From: Candidatus Gastranaerophilales bacterium
GTDB lineage: Bacteria > Cyanobacteriota > Vampirovibrionia > Gastranaerophilales > Gastranaerophilaceae
Direction of reading: 5' to 3'
NCBI GenBank assembly: GCA_944325655.1
Contig: CALVAW010000019.1
Coordinates: forward strand, 1 to 33,865
Length of the DNA: 33,865 nt
The notes below the pieces were generated by a model. That model saw only the letters and a program-made list of their open reading frames with translations. It had not been told where the DNA came from and did not search any database. Every line of letters begins with the position of its first letter. Position 1 is the first letter of the stretch. Positions 16,701 through 24,800 of this stretch are shown piece after piece. The position numbers and the translations under genes are program-made.

Positions 16701-17150
16701 TTTTTTAGCTGAAGTAATTGTACCGTCTTCATTTAAAATAGGTGTAACACCCTTAATTTCTTCATATAAAGTGGAAGTTTTACCTGCAGCTTCAACAGGT
16801 TCTTTGCCGGTCATTTTTTTATAAAAATCTGCATTTTTTCTTTCATAAATTATGATTGAATTTTGAACACTTGAAGGATTTTTTTCTTTTGTAAAATCAC
16901 CTACGGTTTTTGTACCATCAATGTTTTGAGGCGTTCTGTTTGATCCGAATGTTAAAACTTCTTTCATATATACTTCATATCTTCCATGACTTCCTCCGCC
17001 CAGTGATGCACCTATATCAGCATTATTAATCAATTTTCTTGTGATAATAGGAGTGGTTGCCGCAACTACAATTGCTAAAACCGCAATCATAATCATTGTT
17101 TCAACAACTGAAAAACCAAACTTTTTTTTCACTAAATCTTTTTTTACCAT
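13731..17150 (-). CDS. Giant prepilin-like surface protein, 1139 aa
   Basis: The N-terminus is a class III prepilin: a 12-residue leader ending KKKFG, then FSVVETMIMIAVLAIVVA with Glu at +5. After that it departs from normal pilins. Two diverged modules of about 120-135 residues (98-216 and 237-370) share YEEI, DGTIT, KYIFE, KNRIIEGN and DKNNPDTNN-LW. A Gly-rich turn (AVGGGGAGGG, about 423-432) follows, then a Cys-rich region (about 565-690), more Gly-rich sequence, and the C-terminus GGDGAVIITW. Usual pilins have 150-250 residues, so this may be a tip or adhesin subunit. The Cys-rich part suggests disulfides and exposure to the periplasm or outside. The ATG overlaps the stop of the upstream pilin gene (ATGGTAA). 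The role is inferred. Confidence 0.87.
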   Translation of the reverse strand: MVKKDLVKKKFGFSVVETMIMIAVLAIVVAATTPIITRKLINNADIGASLGGGSHGRYEVYMKEVLTFGSNRTPQNIDGTKTVGDFTKEKNPSSVQNSIIIYERKNADFYKKMTGKEPVEAAGKTSTLYEEIKGVTPILNEDGTITSAKKNVGGKIETYVAGGKYIFEDDTYRYVANGGEILNTSKNRIIEGNYTTKFDKNNPDTNNTLWLLSLKSEDSSGGGVVGYEKVTDSSIKGELIVYEKKDDQQYKKITGSAPASSGEYKSTLYEEIDDAKPIKDKDGTITKAKIKINGKEYIVKEDSKYIFENPQTTYVKGILKVVNGVTTFVPDKKGQTIDKNKNRIIEGNFTERYDKNNPDTNNPLWHIKASSGNFDGDVTTIPWEKVVSGSKDIVDRPLGQDSDGNYVGEFTPPSTAVNTVLHAVGGGGAGGGPSAGTLNAYVNPQTANSSQIDIMRKQLAKRFREVAKKKGLNDLASLPDSAIVKTTNNANIGYSNLPSELLNDSAYILLNTANGTITVKVDIRRGLIFPHELLDYTKILGAQTQLPEIHDMPKWFDWQNITDGKFRAGAVACGGPGGKAGDFIWNTTKEADNFDCMRDMYGRYGSVCYSDHCSYVCGKTAVGKYCNKMKDGKCIGGWTYVYENDYCNARPSCFQRNCTCANTTYYTCPSRETVGSCPNNAPACPDYDRQRNNAIYTHIYKGGSGGAAPPCVWLASIINKPIQVSTSCLGSGYGGRSGSNVTVTNRLGENYPASGINGENGTTCSATVRNVTSYSVGGSGGLACIQDQAYYDKNYSNANANLPEVCANTPGCSMTNSSITMLYALEGTFLCQALPTSNCGKNGASGTATPGNINSNIDMCKFSDGSTVKCMSGGTGVPNPNSLASYGVGQGTGSYNYIYTWTIPYATNYLGYGEAGSAGEYATTKLSKIEGSLFIKLGKGGVWKDEGWKTGKKGPNGTDTVVRMGLNSITAKKVLVAKGGQGGRGNLQTNSYDLCYANDRDKACSDNSNVACCSGIPKTSQEVSATNVRHSIFETIKSFVGNSNIIGIGLGRGAQGAGTSSGEFEIYGSRFGINASADSSFNSKVAERIIYKKSSASATTGSAEGTSPSSVSKEKYKNTYLKPANVNFKGGDGAVIITW
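16041..16442 (-). repeat. Second copy of the pilin module
   Basis: It encodes residues 237-370 of the 1139-aa pilin. It aligns with residues 98-216 through STLYEEI, DGTIT, KYIFE, KNRIIEGN, DKNNPDTNN and LW. It carries an extra block of about 15 residues (KGILKVVNGVTTFV) before the final part. The copies are clearly diverged, so the duplication is old. Confidence 0.8.
16503..16859 (-). repeat. First copy of the pilin module
   Basis: It encodes residues 98-216 of the 1139-aa pilin, with IYERKNADFYKKMTG at its start and DKNNPDTNNTLW near its end. A spacer of about 20 residues (EDSSGGGVVGYEKV) separates it from the second copy. Confidence 0.8.
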
Positions 17151-18097
17151 AATATCAACACAGCTCCATTCTTATTTGGTGCACCAGCATTTAAACTTGA
17201 AATTAAATCAGTCAAAGAACTTTTTCTTTGAATTGAAATAGAATCCACAATTTTGCTCATCTTAGAATTATTTTGCATTGTGGAAAGATAAGAAGAATCA
17301 TTAAATTCTAAATTTAAAACAACATTTCGATAATAGTAATAATTTGAATTTGAAGATGCCATAGAACTTATTTGAGCCTCAGTAGGATTATTGGGCAAAT
17401 ATAACTGAGAAGAAGAATACACTAAATCACTAAAATTAATTAGGTTATCTCTGCTTACATAACCATCATCATTTTGCGTATCACACCCGTTTATTCTGAT
17501 TCTGTAATCCTTATAAGAAGTAACGTCAGAATCATTCAATAGTTCCACTACTTCGCAACTTTCCTGATATTGTAAAGAAGTATTCGGACAAACTTGTCCT
17601 GCACTCAATAATTTGCATGATTTAACATTAGAAGAAACAATAGCATTTGAGTTATATTCTCCCCCTCCGGCACGAACCTCATCAGCGCCGGTATCAACAC
17701 TTTTAACTACTGTAGATCCATTATTGCTCATTGTTCCGATTACTATATCCAAATCGGAAGCAATACCTGTAGTATATTTTGTAACTGTTTGACCTTGTAC
17801 ATTATTTGTGCCTGCACCGCTTGCAATAATATAGTATCTTGCAGGTCTTTGATCAAGGTGCAATTTGCAACTTTCTACAACTTGCGCAGGTCTTCTTGCA
17901 GTTCTTTCATCCATATATTGTTCTTTTAATTGACCGTTTTCAACCCAACAAGCATATTGACCGCGTCTTGTTACGGTTTCAATTCTCGGTTTAACTTTTG
18001 TTAGCACAGGTACTAAAGTTGCAGTAACTATCATAATTATTATCATCGATATAACTGCTTCTATAAGAGTAAAGGCTTTTTTATTTTTTATTACCAT
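17144..18097 (-). CDS. Type IV pilin-like protein, 317 aa
   Basis: The prepilin leader MVIKNKKA is followed by FTLIEAVISMIIIMIVTATL: Ala at -1, Phe +1, Glu +5. The mature body has several Cys (YACWVENG, VESCKL, VKSCKLL, VCPN, ESCEVV, NGCD) that could pair as disulfides after export, a YYIIASGAGTNN segment matching the Gly-rich turn of its two neighbours, and the C-terminus GAVLILW. The N-terminal part of the mature protein (RRGQYACWVENGQ) resembles the equivalent place in the 197-aa pilin. Its ATG lies inside the ATGGTAA that ends the upstream gene, and its own last Trp-stop sits in an identical ATGGTAA with the next gene. Likely a minor pilin; the exact system cannot be named because no assembly ATPase or secretin is in the window. 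Confidence 0.86.
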   Translation of the reverse strand: MVIKNKKAFTLIEAVISMIIIMIVTATLVPVLTKVKPRIETVTRRGQYACWVENGQLKEQYMDERTARRPAQVVESCKLHLDQRPARYYIIASGAGTNNVQGQTVTKYTTGIASDLDIVIGTMSNNGSTVVKSVDTGADEVRAGGGEYNSNAIVSSNVKSCKLLSAGQVCPNTSLQYQESCEVVELLNDSDVTSYKDYRIRINGCDTQNDDGYVSRDNLINFSDLVYSSSQLYLPNNPTEAQISSMASSNSNYYYYRNVVLNLEFNDSSYLSTMQNNSKMSKIVDSISIQRKSSLTDLISSLNAGAPNKNGAVLILW

Positions 18098-18684
18098 CGT
18101 ATTATAACCTCACCCATAGTTCCGGCTTGCATACCGTCTCCGCCTCTTCCGCATCCGTTTTCACCATAAATCGACGTTTCACCTGTGATATCATAAATAC
18201 CGTCAATAATTTCAGCATCTTCATTTGTAGTTATACCGCCTCTGGCAAAATCAATAATTTCGACATTTCCGTTCGTAACTTTATAAAATGTCGTCTGACC
18301 GCCATTTTTTCCAGCTTCTCCGCCTTCTCCGAGCTTGATTTTATATACGGTATTTCCGTCAACCGGCAAAGAAGGATAGTAAATTACCTTACCTTCACCC
18401 GCGCTTCCGCCTTTTTTATTTGTTCCGACACCACCTCCGGCGCCGCCTCCTAATAATTGAATAGTATAAAACTCTTGAGTATACTGATTTTCCGGAACAA
18501 ATGTACACTCGCCATTAACACTATCCAAACAAGAACAAACAAAAACACCGTCTTTTTTCGTAACTTCAGTAGTGGTTGTTGCTTTTTTAAATAATATAGG
18601 AAACGCAGAAACGATTACTATAAACATTACAGTAATACTGATAACCAATTCAATTATGGTAAATCCTGCTCTACGCAATTCCAA
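18091..18684 (-). CDS. Type IV pilin-like protein with Gly-rich body, 197 aa
   Basis: The prepilin leader MELRRAG is followed by FTIIELVISITVMFIVIVSA: Gly -1, Phe +1, Glu +5. The mature part has VFVCSCLDSVNGEC, a Gly-rich turn YTIQLLGGGAGGG, more Gly-rich sequence (GEGGEAGKNGG, GCGRGGDG) and the C-terminus GEVIIRW, which fits a glycine-rich beta domain. No ATG is available; the start is TTG at 18684 or TTG at 18678. AGAAGGA at 18688-18694 is three bases from the first and nine from the second, so the shorter leader MRRAG is quite possible. It is the first gene of the four-gene operon, with a good promoter at 18701-18729 and a leader of about ten bases. Confidence 0.84.
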   Translation of the reverse strand: MELRRAGFTIIELVISITVMFIVIVSAFPILFKKATTTTEVTKKDGVFVCSCLDSVNGECTFVPENQYTQEFYTIQLLGGGAGGGVGTNKKGGSAGEGKVIYYPSLPVDGNTVYKIKLGEGGEAGKNGGQTTFYKVTNGNVEIIDFARGGITTNEDAEIIDGIYDITGETSIYGENGCGRGGDGMQAGTMGEVIIRW

Positions 18685-18700
18685 TATTCCTTCTGTATTG

Positions 18701-18729
18701 ATTATAATAGTTTACGACATATTTGTAAA
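18701..18729 (-). promoter_or_regulatory. Promoter of the pilin operon
   Basis: On the minus strand: -35 TTTACA (18724-18729), a 17-bp spacer and a consensus -10 TATAAT (18701-18706). Initiation is predicted near 18694, immediately at the AGAAGGA ribosome binding site. Confidence 0.7.
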
Positions 18730-18769
18730 ATTCTTTAATAAAATTAAATGATATTTAAAACAAATAATA

Positions 18770-18798
18770 TTTCAAATATTAAACCAATATGATATATT
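18770..18798 (+). promoter_or_regulatory. Promoter of the divergent pilin gene
   Basis: The extended -10 TGA-TATATT (-10 at 18793-18798) has a poor -35 TTTCAA (18770-18775) at 17 bp. A 15-base palindrome AATATTTCAAATATT (18766-18780) overlaps the -35 and could be an operator or simple AT-rich symmetry. Confidence 0.42.
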
Positions 18799-18823
18799 AT
18801 ACTTATAAATTTTGGAGTTTATA

Positions 18824-19732
18824 ATGAATAATAAAAAAAACGCCTTTACAATAATGGAGATTATGATTGTATTTACAATAATAGGAATTATCATAGTCTT
18901 TGAACTTATAATTCTCCAAAACAGAATGAATCAATACGGGGCACCGTATTATAATGTTTATTCGGCATTAAAAAAGGCTTCTTATAATATTTTAGCAGAT
19001 ATGTATTGCCCCGATCCAAACAGTGAAGACCCGGAATGTGTCAAAGGACCAAGACCTTTTCCTGACAATCCCTATGACTTATGCAGAAGATTGGCAGAAT
19101 TTATAAACGTTCCAAAAGGCGCAACCTGTGGTGAAAATAAAGATGACACATCAAAAGACATAAATGATGATGCAACCAATCTTAATGAAGATACAATCAG
19201 GTTTATAGCATCAAACTCTTTCAGATTTTATATTTCACCTTTAAAAACATATACTTTTGAATCAGGAGAAACGCTTGATTACTTCATTGTTTATGTGGAT
19301 ATAAACGGTAAAGAAGGCCCCAACAGAGTGGATAAGACCCCTTCGGATAAAGTTTATCCCGACATAGTTCCTTTTGCAATAACAACAAGAGGAGAAGCAA
19401 TTCCCATGGGTTATCCAATATATTCAAACATATATTTAACCGCAAAAATAGGTTATCCTGCTGCGGAAATGAACGGTTCGATCGTAGACAACAGATTTTC
19501 AAAATCCATGAGCTTTTTTGAAGCAATACAAGGCGCTTGGGGTGGAACAATAAGTCCTGATATAACATTTAGCATACCTTTTAACGACAATCTTCCAAAC
19601 ACAAATCTTGCGAAAAAATTCTACCTTGGACAAGTTCCGGAAGCAACCGAATTTATGTCTCAAGAAGGCTGCAAAGGCGGGGAATACACTTGTAGAGTAG
19701 TTATAGACAGCTACCAAGGCAAAAGATTTTAA
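18824..19732 (+). CDS. Type IV pilin-like protein, 302 aa
   Basis: The prepilin leader MNNKKNA is followed by FTIMEIMIVFTIIGIIIVFE: Ala -1, Phe +1, Glu +5. The mature part is acidic and globular, with Cys pairs near residues 60-75 (YCPDPNSEDPEC), around 90-110, and close to the C-terminus (GCKGGEYTC). It contains IVYVDINGKEGPN, the D-x-N-G-x-x-GPN strand-loop that marks many small pilins and pseudopilins. It lacks the GxVIIxW C-terminus of the other operon. ATG at 18824 was chosen over a TTG 12 bases earlier because GGAG (18814-18817) lies six bases before it and gives a proper leader. Divergent from the four-gene pilin operon and probably part of the same machine. Confidence 0.85.
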   Translation: MNNKKNAFTIMEIMIVFTIIGIIIVFELIILQNRMNQYGAPYYNVYSALKKASYNILADMYCPDPNSEDPECVKGPRPFPDNPYDLCRRLAEFINVPKGATCGENKDDTSKDINDDATNLNEDTIRFIASNSFRFYISPLKTYTFESGETLDYFIVYVDINGKEGPNRVDKTPSDKVYPDIVPFAITTRGEAIPMGYPIYSNIYLTAKIGYPAAEMNGSIVDNRFSKSMSFFEAIQGAWGGTISPDITFSIPFNDNLPNTNLAKKFYLGQVPEATEFMSQEGCKGGEYTCRVVIDSYQGKRF

Positions 19733-19733
19733 A

Positions 19734-20690
19734 TTATAAAATATTAGAAAAATATTTTATTGTTTTATCCAGCCCTTCTTGCAAAGATACTTCAGCTTCC
19801 CAATGCAAAACTTTTCTGGCTAAACTTACATCAGGTTTTCTTTTTATAGGATCATCATTCGGAAGCGGTTTATATGAAATATTTATTTTATTGTTAATTT
19901 TATTTTTTATTATATTTGCAAAACTTATGATGGAATATTCATGAGGATTACCTAAATTAATCGGCCCTATAAAATCATCGACAGTATCCATAACCCTTAT
20001 TAATCCTTCGATTAAATCATCTATATAACAAAAACTGCGAGTCTGGCTGCCATTTCCATATATTGTAATATCTTCACCCTTTAGTGCCTGACAAATAAAA
20101 TTTGAAACAACTCTGCCGTCATTTATATCCATGTATGGGCCGTATGTATTAAAAATTCGCACAACTTTAATTTTAACTCTATATATTCTGTTGTAATCAA
20201 AAAACAAACTTTCCGCACATCTTTTACCCTCGTCATAACAAGCTCTCTTTCCGCACGGATTAACGTTTCCGAAATATTTTTCATTTTGAGGATGTTCAAG
20301 AGGATTGCCATACACTTCCGAAGTTGAACTTTGCAGTATTTTTGCATTATTCTTCTTTGCTAACTCAAGCATATTCACAGCCCCATATATACAAGTTTTT
20401 GTTGTATGTATAGCATTTTTTCCCTGATACGCACTGGGAGAAGCAGGGCAAGCTAAATTATAAATTTCATCAATCTTGTCTTCAATTTCTAAAGGTTCCA
20501 CAATATCATGTTCAATAAACTTAAAATTAGGTTTTTCAATAATGCCTTCTAAATTAGTCAAAGAACCTGTAGAATTATTATCAATGCAAATTACATTATT
20601 ATTTTGATCAAGAAGCAATTTCCTGCATAAATTAGAACCGATAAAGCCGCTTCCTCCCGAAACAAGTATTGTCTTTTTCTTCTTTTGCAT
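19734..20690 (-). CDS. UDP-glucuronate decarboxylase (UDP-xylose synthase)
   Basis: A 318-aa extended short-chain dehydrogenase that converts UDP-glucuronate to UDP-xylose and CO2 with bound NAD. It shows the NAD motif GGSGFIGS (12-19), ACPASPSAYQ (80-89), STSEVYG (122-128), CYDEGKRCAE with Tyr152 and Lys156, RIFNTYGPYM and DGRVVSNFICQAL, the set that separates this family from general epimerases. KRKPDVS near the C-terminus is the usual substrate-binding Arg region. The product is a sugar donor for surface glycans, and its substrate would come from the UDP-glucose dehydrogenase at 29149-30447. It is 49 bases downstream of rmlB on the same strand; a TATAAT in the gap (20724-20729) could give extra transcription. 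AAGGG lies about ten bases before the ATG. Confidence 0.92.
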   Translation of the reverse strand: MQKKKKTILVSGGSGFIGSNLCRKLLLDQNNNVICIDNNSTGSLTNLEGIIEKPNFKFIEHDIVEPLEIEDKIDEIYNLACPASPSAYQGKNAIHTTKTCIYGAVNMLELAKKNNAKILQSSTSEVYGNPLEHPQNEKYFGNVNPCGKRACYDEGKRCAESLFFDYNRIYRVKIKVVRIFNTYGPYMDINDGRVVSNFICQALKGEDITIYGNGSQTRSFCYIDDLIEGLIRVMDTVDDFIGPINLGNPHEYSIISFANIIKNKINNKINISYKPLPNDDPIKRKPDVSLARKVLHWEAEVSLQEGLDKTIKYFSNIL

Positions 20691-20739
20691 TAAATAAACC
20701 CTTAAAATAAAAACCTAAAATTAATTATACAGCAAGTAA

Positions 20740-21699
20740 TCAGCATGTTTTACAATCTGTTATATTATCAAAATTTCTTAAATACCACTCAACAGTCGAT
20801 TTTATACCTTTTTCAAATGTGATTTCAGGCTGCCAATCAAGCTTTTTAATTTTATCACAAGTTACGCTATAGCGCATATCATGACCCGGTCTGTCTTTGA
20901 TAAATTCTATAAAATTTTTATCCTTTTTCATATAATCCAAAATTAAATAAATAACTTCAAGATTAGTTTTATAGTTATCGGAAGCAATATTATATATCTC
21001 TCCGATTTTACCTTTATGTAATACTTTATCCAGAGCATTTACATGATCGTCAACATATATCCAATTCCTTATATTTAAACCGTTTCCGTACAATGTGACA
21101 TTTTTATTTTTTAGTATATTCAAAATACATAACGGTATTAATTTTTCAGGATATTGATTCGGACCGTAATTATTAGAACATCTTGTTATTAATGTTCTTA
21201 AATTAAAAGTTTTAAAATATGACAAAACCAACATGTCCGCACCGGCCTTTGAAGCAGAATACGGGCTGCTTGGATTTAGAGGAGAATTTTCATCAAAACT
21301 GCCTTTTTCAATTGAACCATATACTTCATCGGTTGATATTTGCAAAAATTTTTCAATATTATGCTCCTTGGACGCTTCGAGCAAATTAAAAACGCCTTCT
21401 ATATTTGTTTTAATAAAAGGTTCCGGAGATTTTATGGAATTATCCACATGGCTATGTGCAGCAAAATTCACAACACAATCAACTTTTTTGACCAGCGCAT
21501 TTACTAGTTTTTTATCACAAATATCACCATAAACAAATTCATAATTTGAATTGTTCTCCACTTCACTTAAATTTTTAAGATTACCGCAGTAAGTAAGCGC
21601 ATCTAAATTAATTATTTTATAATTCGGATATTTTTTTAAAATAAACTTTATAAAATTTGAGCCGATAAACCCCGCCCCGCCTGTAACAAGAATTTGCAT
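20740..21699 (-). CDS. rmlB: dTDP-glucose 4,6-dehydratase
   Basis: A 319-aa NAD-dependent dehydratase that makes dTDP-4-keto-6-deoxyglucose, the precursor of rhamnose and other deoxysugars. The motifs are canonical: TGGAGFIG (6-13), AAHSHVDNSI (80-89), catalytic Thr-Asp-Glu (123-125) in STDEVYG, YSASK (147-151), RCSNNYGPNQYPEKLIPL, NIRNWIYVDDH and RPGHDMRY. Length is normal for the family. rmlA, rmlC and rmlD are not in the window, so the final deoxysugar cannot be told. It is first in a two-gene unit with the UDP-xylose synthase. It has a strong promoter at 21723-21751 and GGAGA eight bases before the ATG. Confidence 0.96.
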   Translation of the reverse strand: MQILVTGGAGFIGSNFIKFILKKYPNYKIINLDALTYCGNLKNLSEVENNSNYEFVYGDICDKKLVNALVKKVDCVVNFAAHSHVDNSIKSPEPFIKTNIEGVFNLLEASKEHNIEKFLQISTDEVYGSIEKGSFDENSPLNPSSPYSASKAGADMLVLSYFKTFNLRTLITRCSNNYGPNQYPEKLIPLCILNILKNKNVTLYGNGLNIRNWIYVDDHVNALDKVLHKGKIGEIYNIASDNYKTNLEVIYLILDYMKKDKNFIEFIKDRPGHDMRYSVTCDKIKKLDWQPEITFEKGIKSTVEWYLRNFDNITDCKTC

Positions 21700-21722
21700 A
21701 CATATATTCTCCAGTTCAAATT

Positions 21723-21751
21723 AGTATATTACAAAAATTAAGAATTGTAAA
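21723..21751 (-). promoter_or_regulatory. Promoter of rmlB and the UDP-xylose synthase gene
   Basis: On the minus strand: -35 TTTACA (21746-21751), a 17-bp spacer and -10 TATACT (21723-21728). Initiation is predicted near 21716, just before the GGAGA ribosome binding site. The -35 is identical to that of the pilin operon promoter. Confidence 0.7.
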
Positions 21752-21833
21752 AAAATATAATAAAAAAAATAAAAAAACTAAAGAATTCAAACAAAAAAAC
21801 GTAACTAAATATGTGTGTATTTTATGGTGAAAA

Positions 21834-24800
21834 ATGTCATTTGAACGAATAAAAAATAATAAAAATTTTTATAATGCAAACCAAAGTTCAAGCAATCAGA
21901 ATTGTTCTTTCAACACAAACGAAAGCACAAATATTTTTGATGAATATAACTTGGATGAATCCATGTATGAGGAAATAAGTGCCGAAAGAGACAAATTTTT
22001 ATGGAATGATTTAAATTCATATACATACAAAACATCAAACGGAACCGAAATAAAACTTGAAGAAATAAAAGATACAAAAGTCTTTGAAAACAAAGAAACA
22101 GGTGAATTATTAATATTCAATGCGGATGATGCAACCGTAAAAAGCAACAACAAAGACGCAAAAATAAACATATACGATTCAAATATCAACGAAATAAACA
22201 CCGGAAGCGGAAATGATGAAATCAGTATTTATAATTCAATAGTAGAAAAAATATCAAGCGGCTCCGGAAATGATACAATTGACATTCAAAACTCACAAAT
22301 CATAAAAGAAATACAAACAGGAAGCGGAAATGACTTTATAAACATAAAAAATTCAGACCTTGATTTATTAAATACAAGTTCGGAATTTTTATGGGGTTTA
22401 TTTGATTACGGTGAAGATACCGTCATGATAGACGGTGTCGATGCTGAAAAAATCACTACCGGCAGGGGTGATGATAAAGTTATTATTAATGAATCAACCA
22501 TAGAAGAGCTGGATTTAGGAGCAGGCAAAGACGCAGTACTGAATAATGGCAGCACGACAACAAAAACCATATCGGATGAAGACGACACACTGATAGAAAA
22601 TGAAAATTACTTGAAATTTAATATAGAAAAGCTGGGCTCAATCAAATCCGACGCAACAATACCTCTTGATGACGGTTCAACCATAACAGTGCAAGAATAT
22701 GTAAATTATGTAATTAAACAACCTGTCGGTTTTGAAACGGAAGAAGAATATAAACAATACAGCTTAGAAACTCTAAAAACAAATTTAGAAGCTGCAAAAG
22801 AATTATTTTTAAATCAAGAAGCAAATGAAGGCAATATTTCAGACGCATATAATTTTTTAAAAGAATTGTCCGGTCTCGGTATTACAGATAAAGACATAGA
22901 ACTTGCATTATCTAAACAAGAAGAAATCATAAAAGGCCTTGAAGCAGCATTGAACGGCGAAAGCAACATGACATTTGAAGAAGCTTATCAATACTATTTA
23001 GGCACAGAATTTTCTACCGAAAAAATTGATAACTACACAAAACTCTCAAACGCATATAATGCAATAATTACTGCATCATATTATGACGAAGACTACCTTA
23101 AAAAATTTGAAGCTGAAACAAATTCAAGTTTTGATGATTTTGCAAACGCTCTCGGTTTATCTCAACTCGAAACCTGCGGAAAAGACACGTTTTTAAATGA
23201 ATTAGCACAATGCTACAAAGAAGACCAAGAAAGTTTTACGGAAAAATTATCGTCAATAATCTCTACAGCAGGGATAATAATGACTGTAGCAGGGTATGCA
23301 ATAATGATTTATCCGCCGGCAGCAGGGGTAGGACTAAGTATAGCAAAAGCCGGAAACATTGTTCTTAGAACAGGTATGTTTATAGACAATGCTTTAGATG
23401 CAACGGATACAGCAACAAGTTCAAACGGAAAAGACCTGTTAAACGCACTTTCAAGTGAAGGAATAAAAGCATTTGATAATATGGAAGCCTCAGAAAGAGA
23501 AGCACTAAATAAATTAAGCAATAATTTACTTGAAACAGGAGTAGAATTAGCTACATATAAATCAGGAAAACTAATAGGCAAATTTACAAATTCACTGAAT
23601 ACAAGCGTTCAACAACAAATATCAAATAAATTTTTAGCAAAAATAATGGGTCAAACAGCAGAAACTGTAGTTGATACAACATTATCCCTAGGGGCAGATT
23701 ATACTATTACACAAGGACAGTCGCTTATTGCAACAGGAAAATTTATTGATAACAGTGAATATTGGAATTTGGAAAGATTTTTGAGCGAAGGTCAAAACCA
23801 GCTTATCGGAATATTTGGCGGTTTATCGGCGGGCAAATTAGAAAGTTATCAACAAAAAATAATATTTGATGCTCAAACAAAAATTGCAGAAGGTGATATA
23901 GAAGGAGCCAGAACCTATCTTGAAAACAAAGGAATAAAATTTGATGATGCAAGTTTTAGCAAATTTATTGATGATATTAATACTCAAGCGCAACAATTAA
24001 TTTCTCAAGAAGAAGCAGAAACTATTAAAAGCGCAGATGCAAAAAACGACAAAATTGCAGACGACCTTCAATTAGAAGAATCTAAAAAAATTGAAACCGA
24101 AGCATCTGGTGCCGCTACAAAAACAAAAACAGAAACTAACCCGGGAAATAATACCAAATATGATTTAGAAAAATTAACAGACGAAACAGGAAAAATACTG
24201 TTTGATGAAAAAACGCAAGCAATATTAAGCAAACAAAACAACAAAGTTGTAGAACTTGCAATCAAACTTGCACAACTTAGAGACGCTGAAGAAAAAGGGG
24301 TTTTCAGTAGTTCCGACATTGTAAAACTATGTGATTACGGCGAAAGCGCTTTTAAAAAAGCTTTAAAATTATCAAAATTAAAAAATAAACAAGGCGGAAT
24401 ATTACTCACAGGCAATGTAATCACAAAACTTACACAAGCAGACAAAAAAACGACTAACAATATTATAAAGCTGGCAAGAACATTGCAATCAAACCAAATA
24501 TCTGTTCTATCCTCAGGAAATACTCTAATAAATTTGATATCGGAAAGCAAAGAAACACAACAAATTGCACTTGAACTCGCCAAAGAAAAATATGATGACG
24601 GGTCTGTTTTAATTACTAATCCGTATTTAATATATAAACTTGCAAAAATCCCGGAAGCACAGCGCGAAGATGCAATTAAAATTTTAAAACTGCATTTAAC
24701 AACAACGGCAAACATTTCATCATATATTGAATACGGAGAAAATACCTGCAAAAACATATTAAAACTTGCAGAATTAAAAGATACCAACGGAAATTTAATT

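Noticed and set aside
19736-19760. Hairpin ATAAAATATT/AATATTTTAT between convergent genes
   Set aside because: A 10-bp stem made only of A and T, lying within the end of the UDP-xylose synthase gene; too weak to call a terminator.
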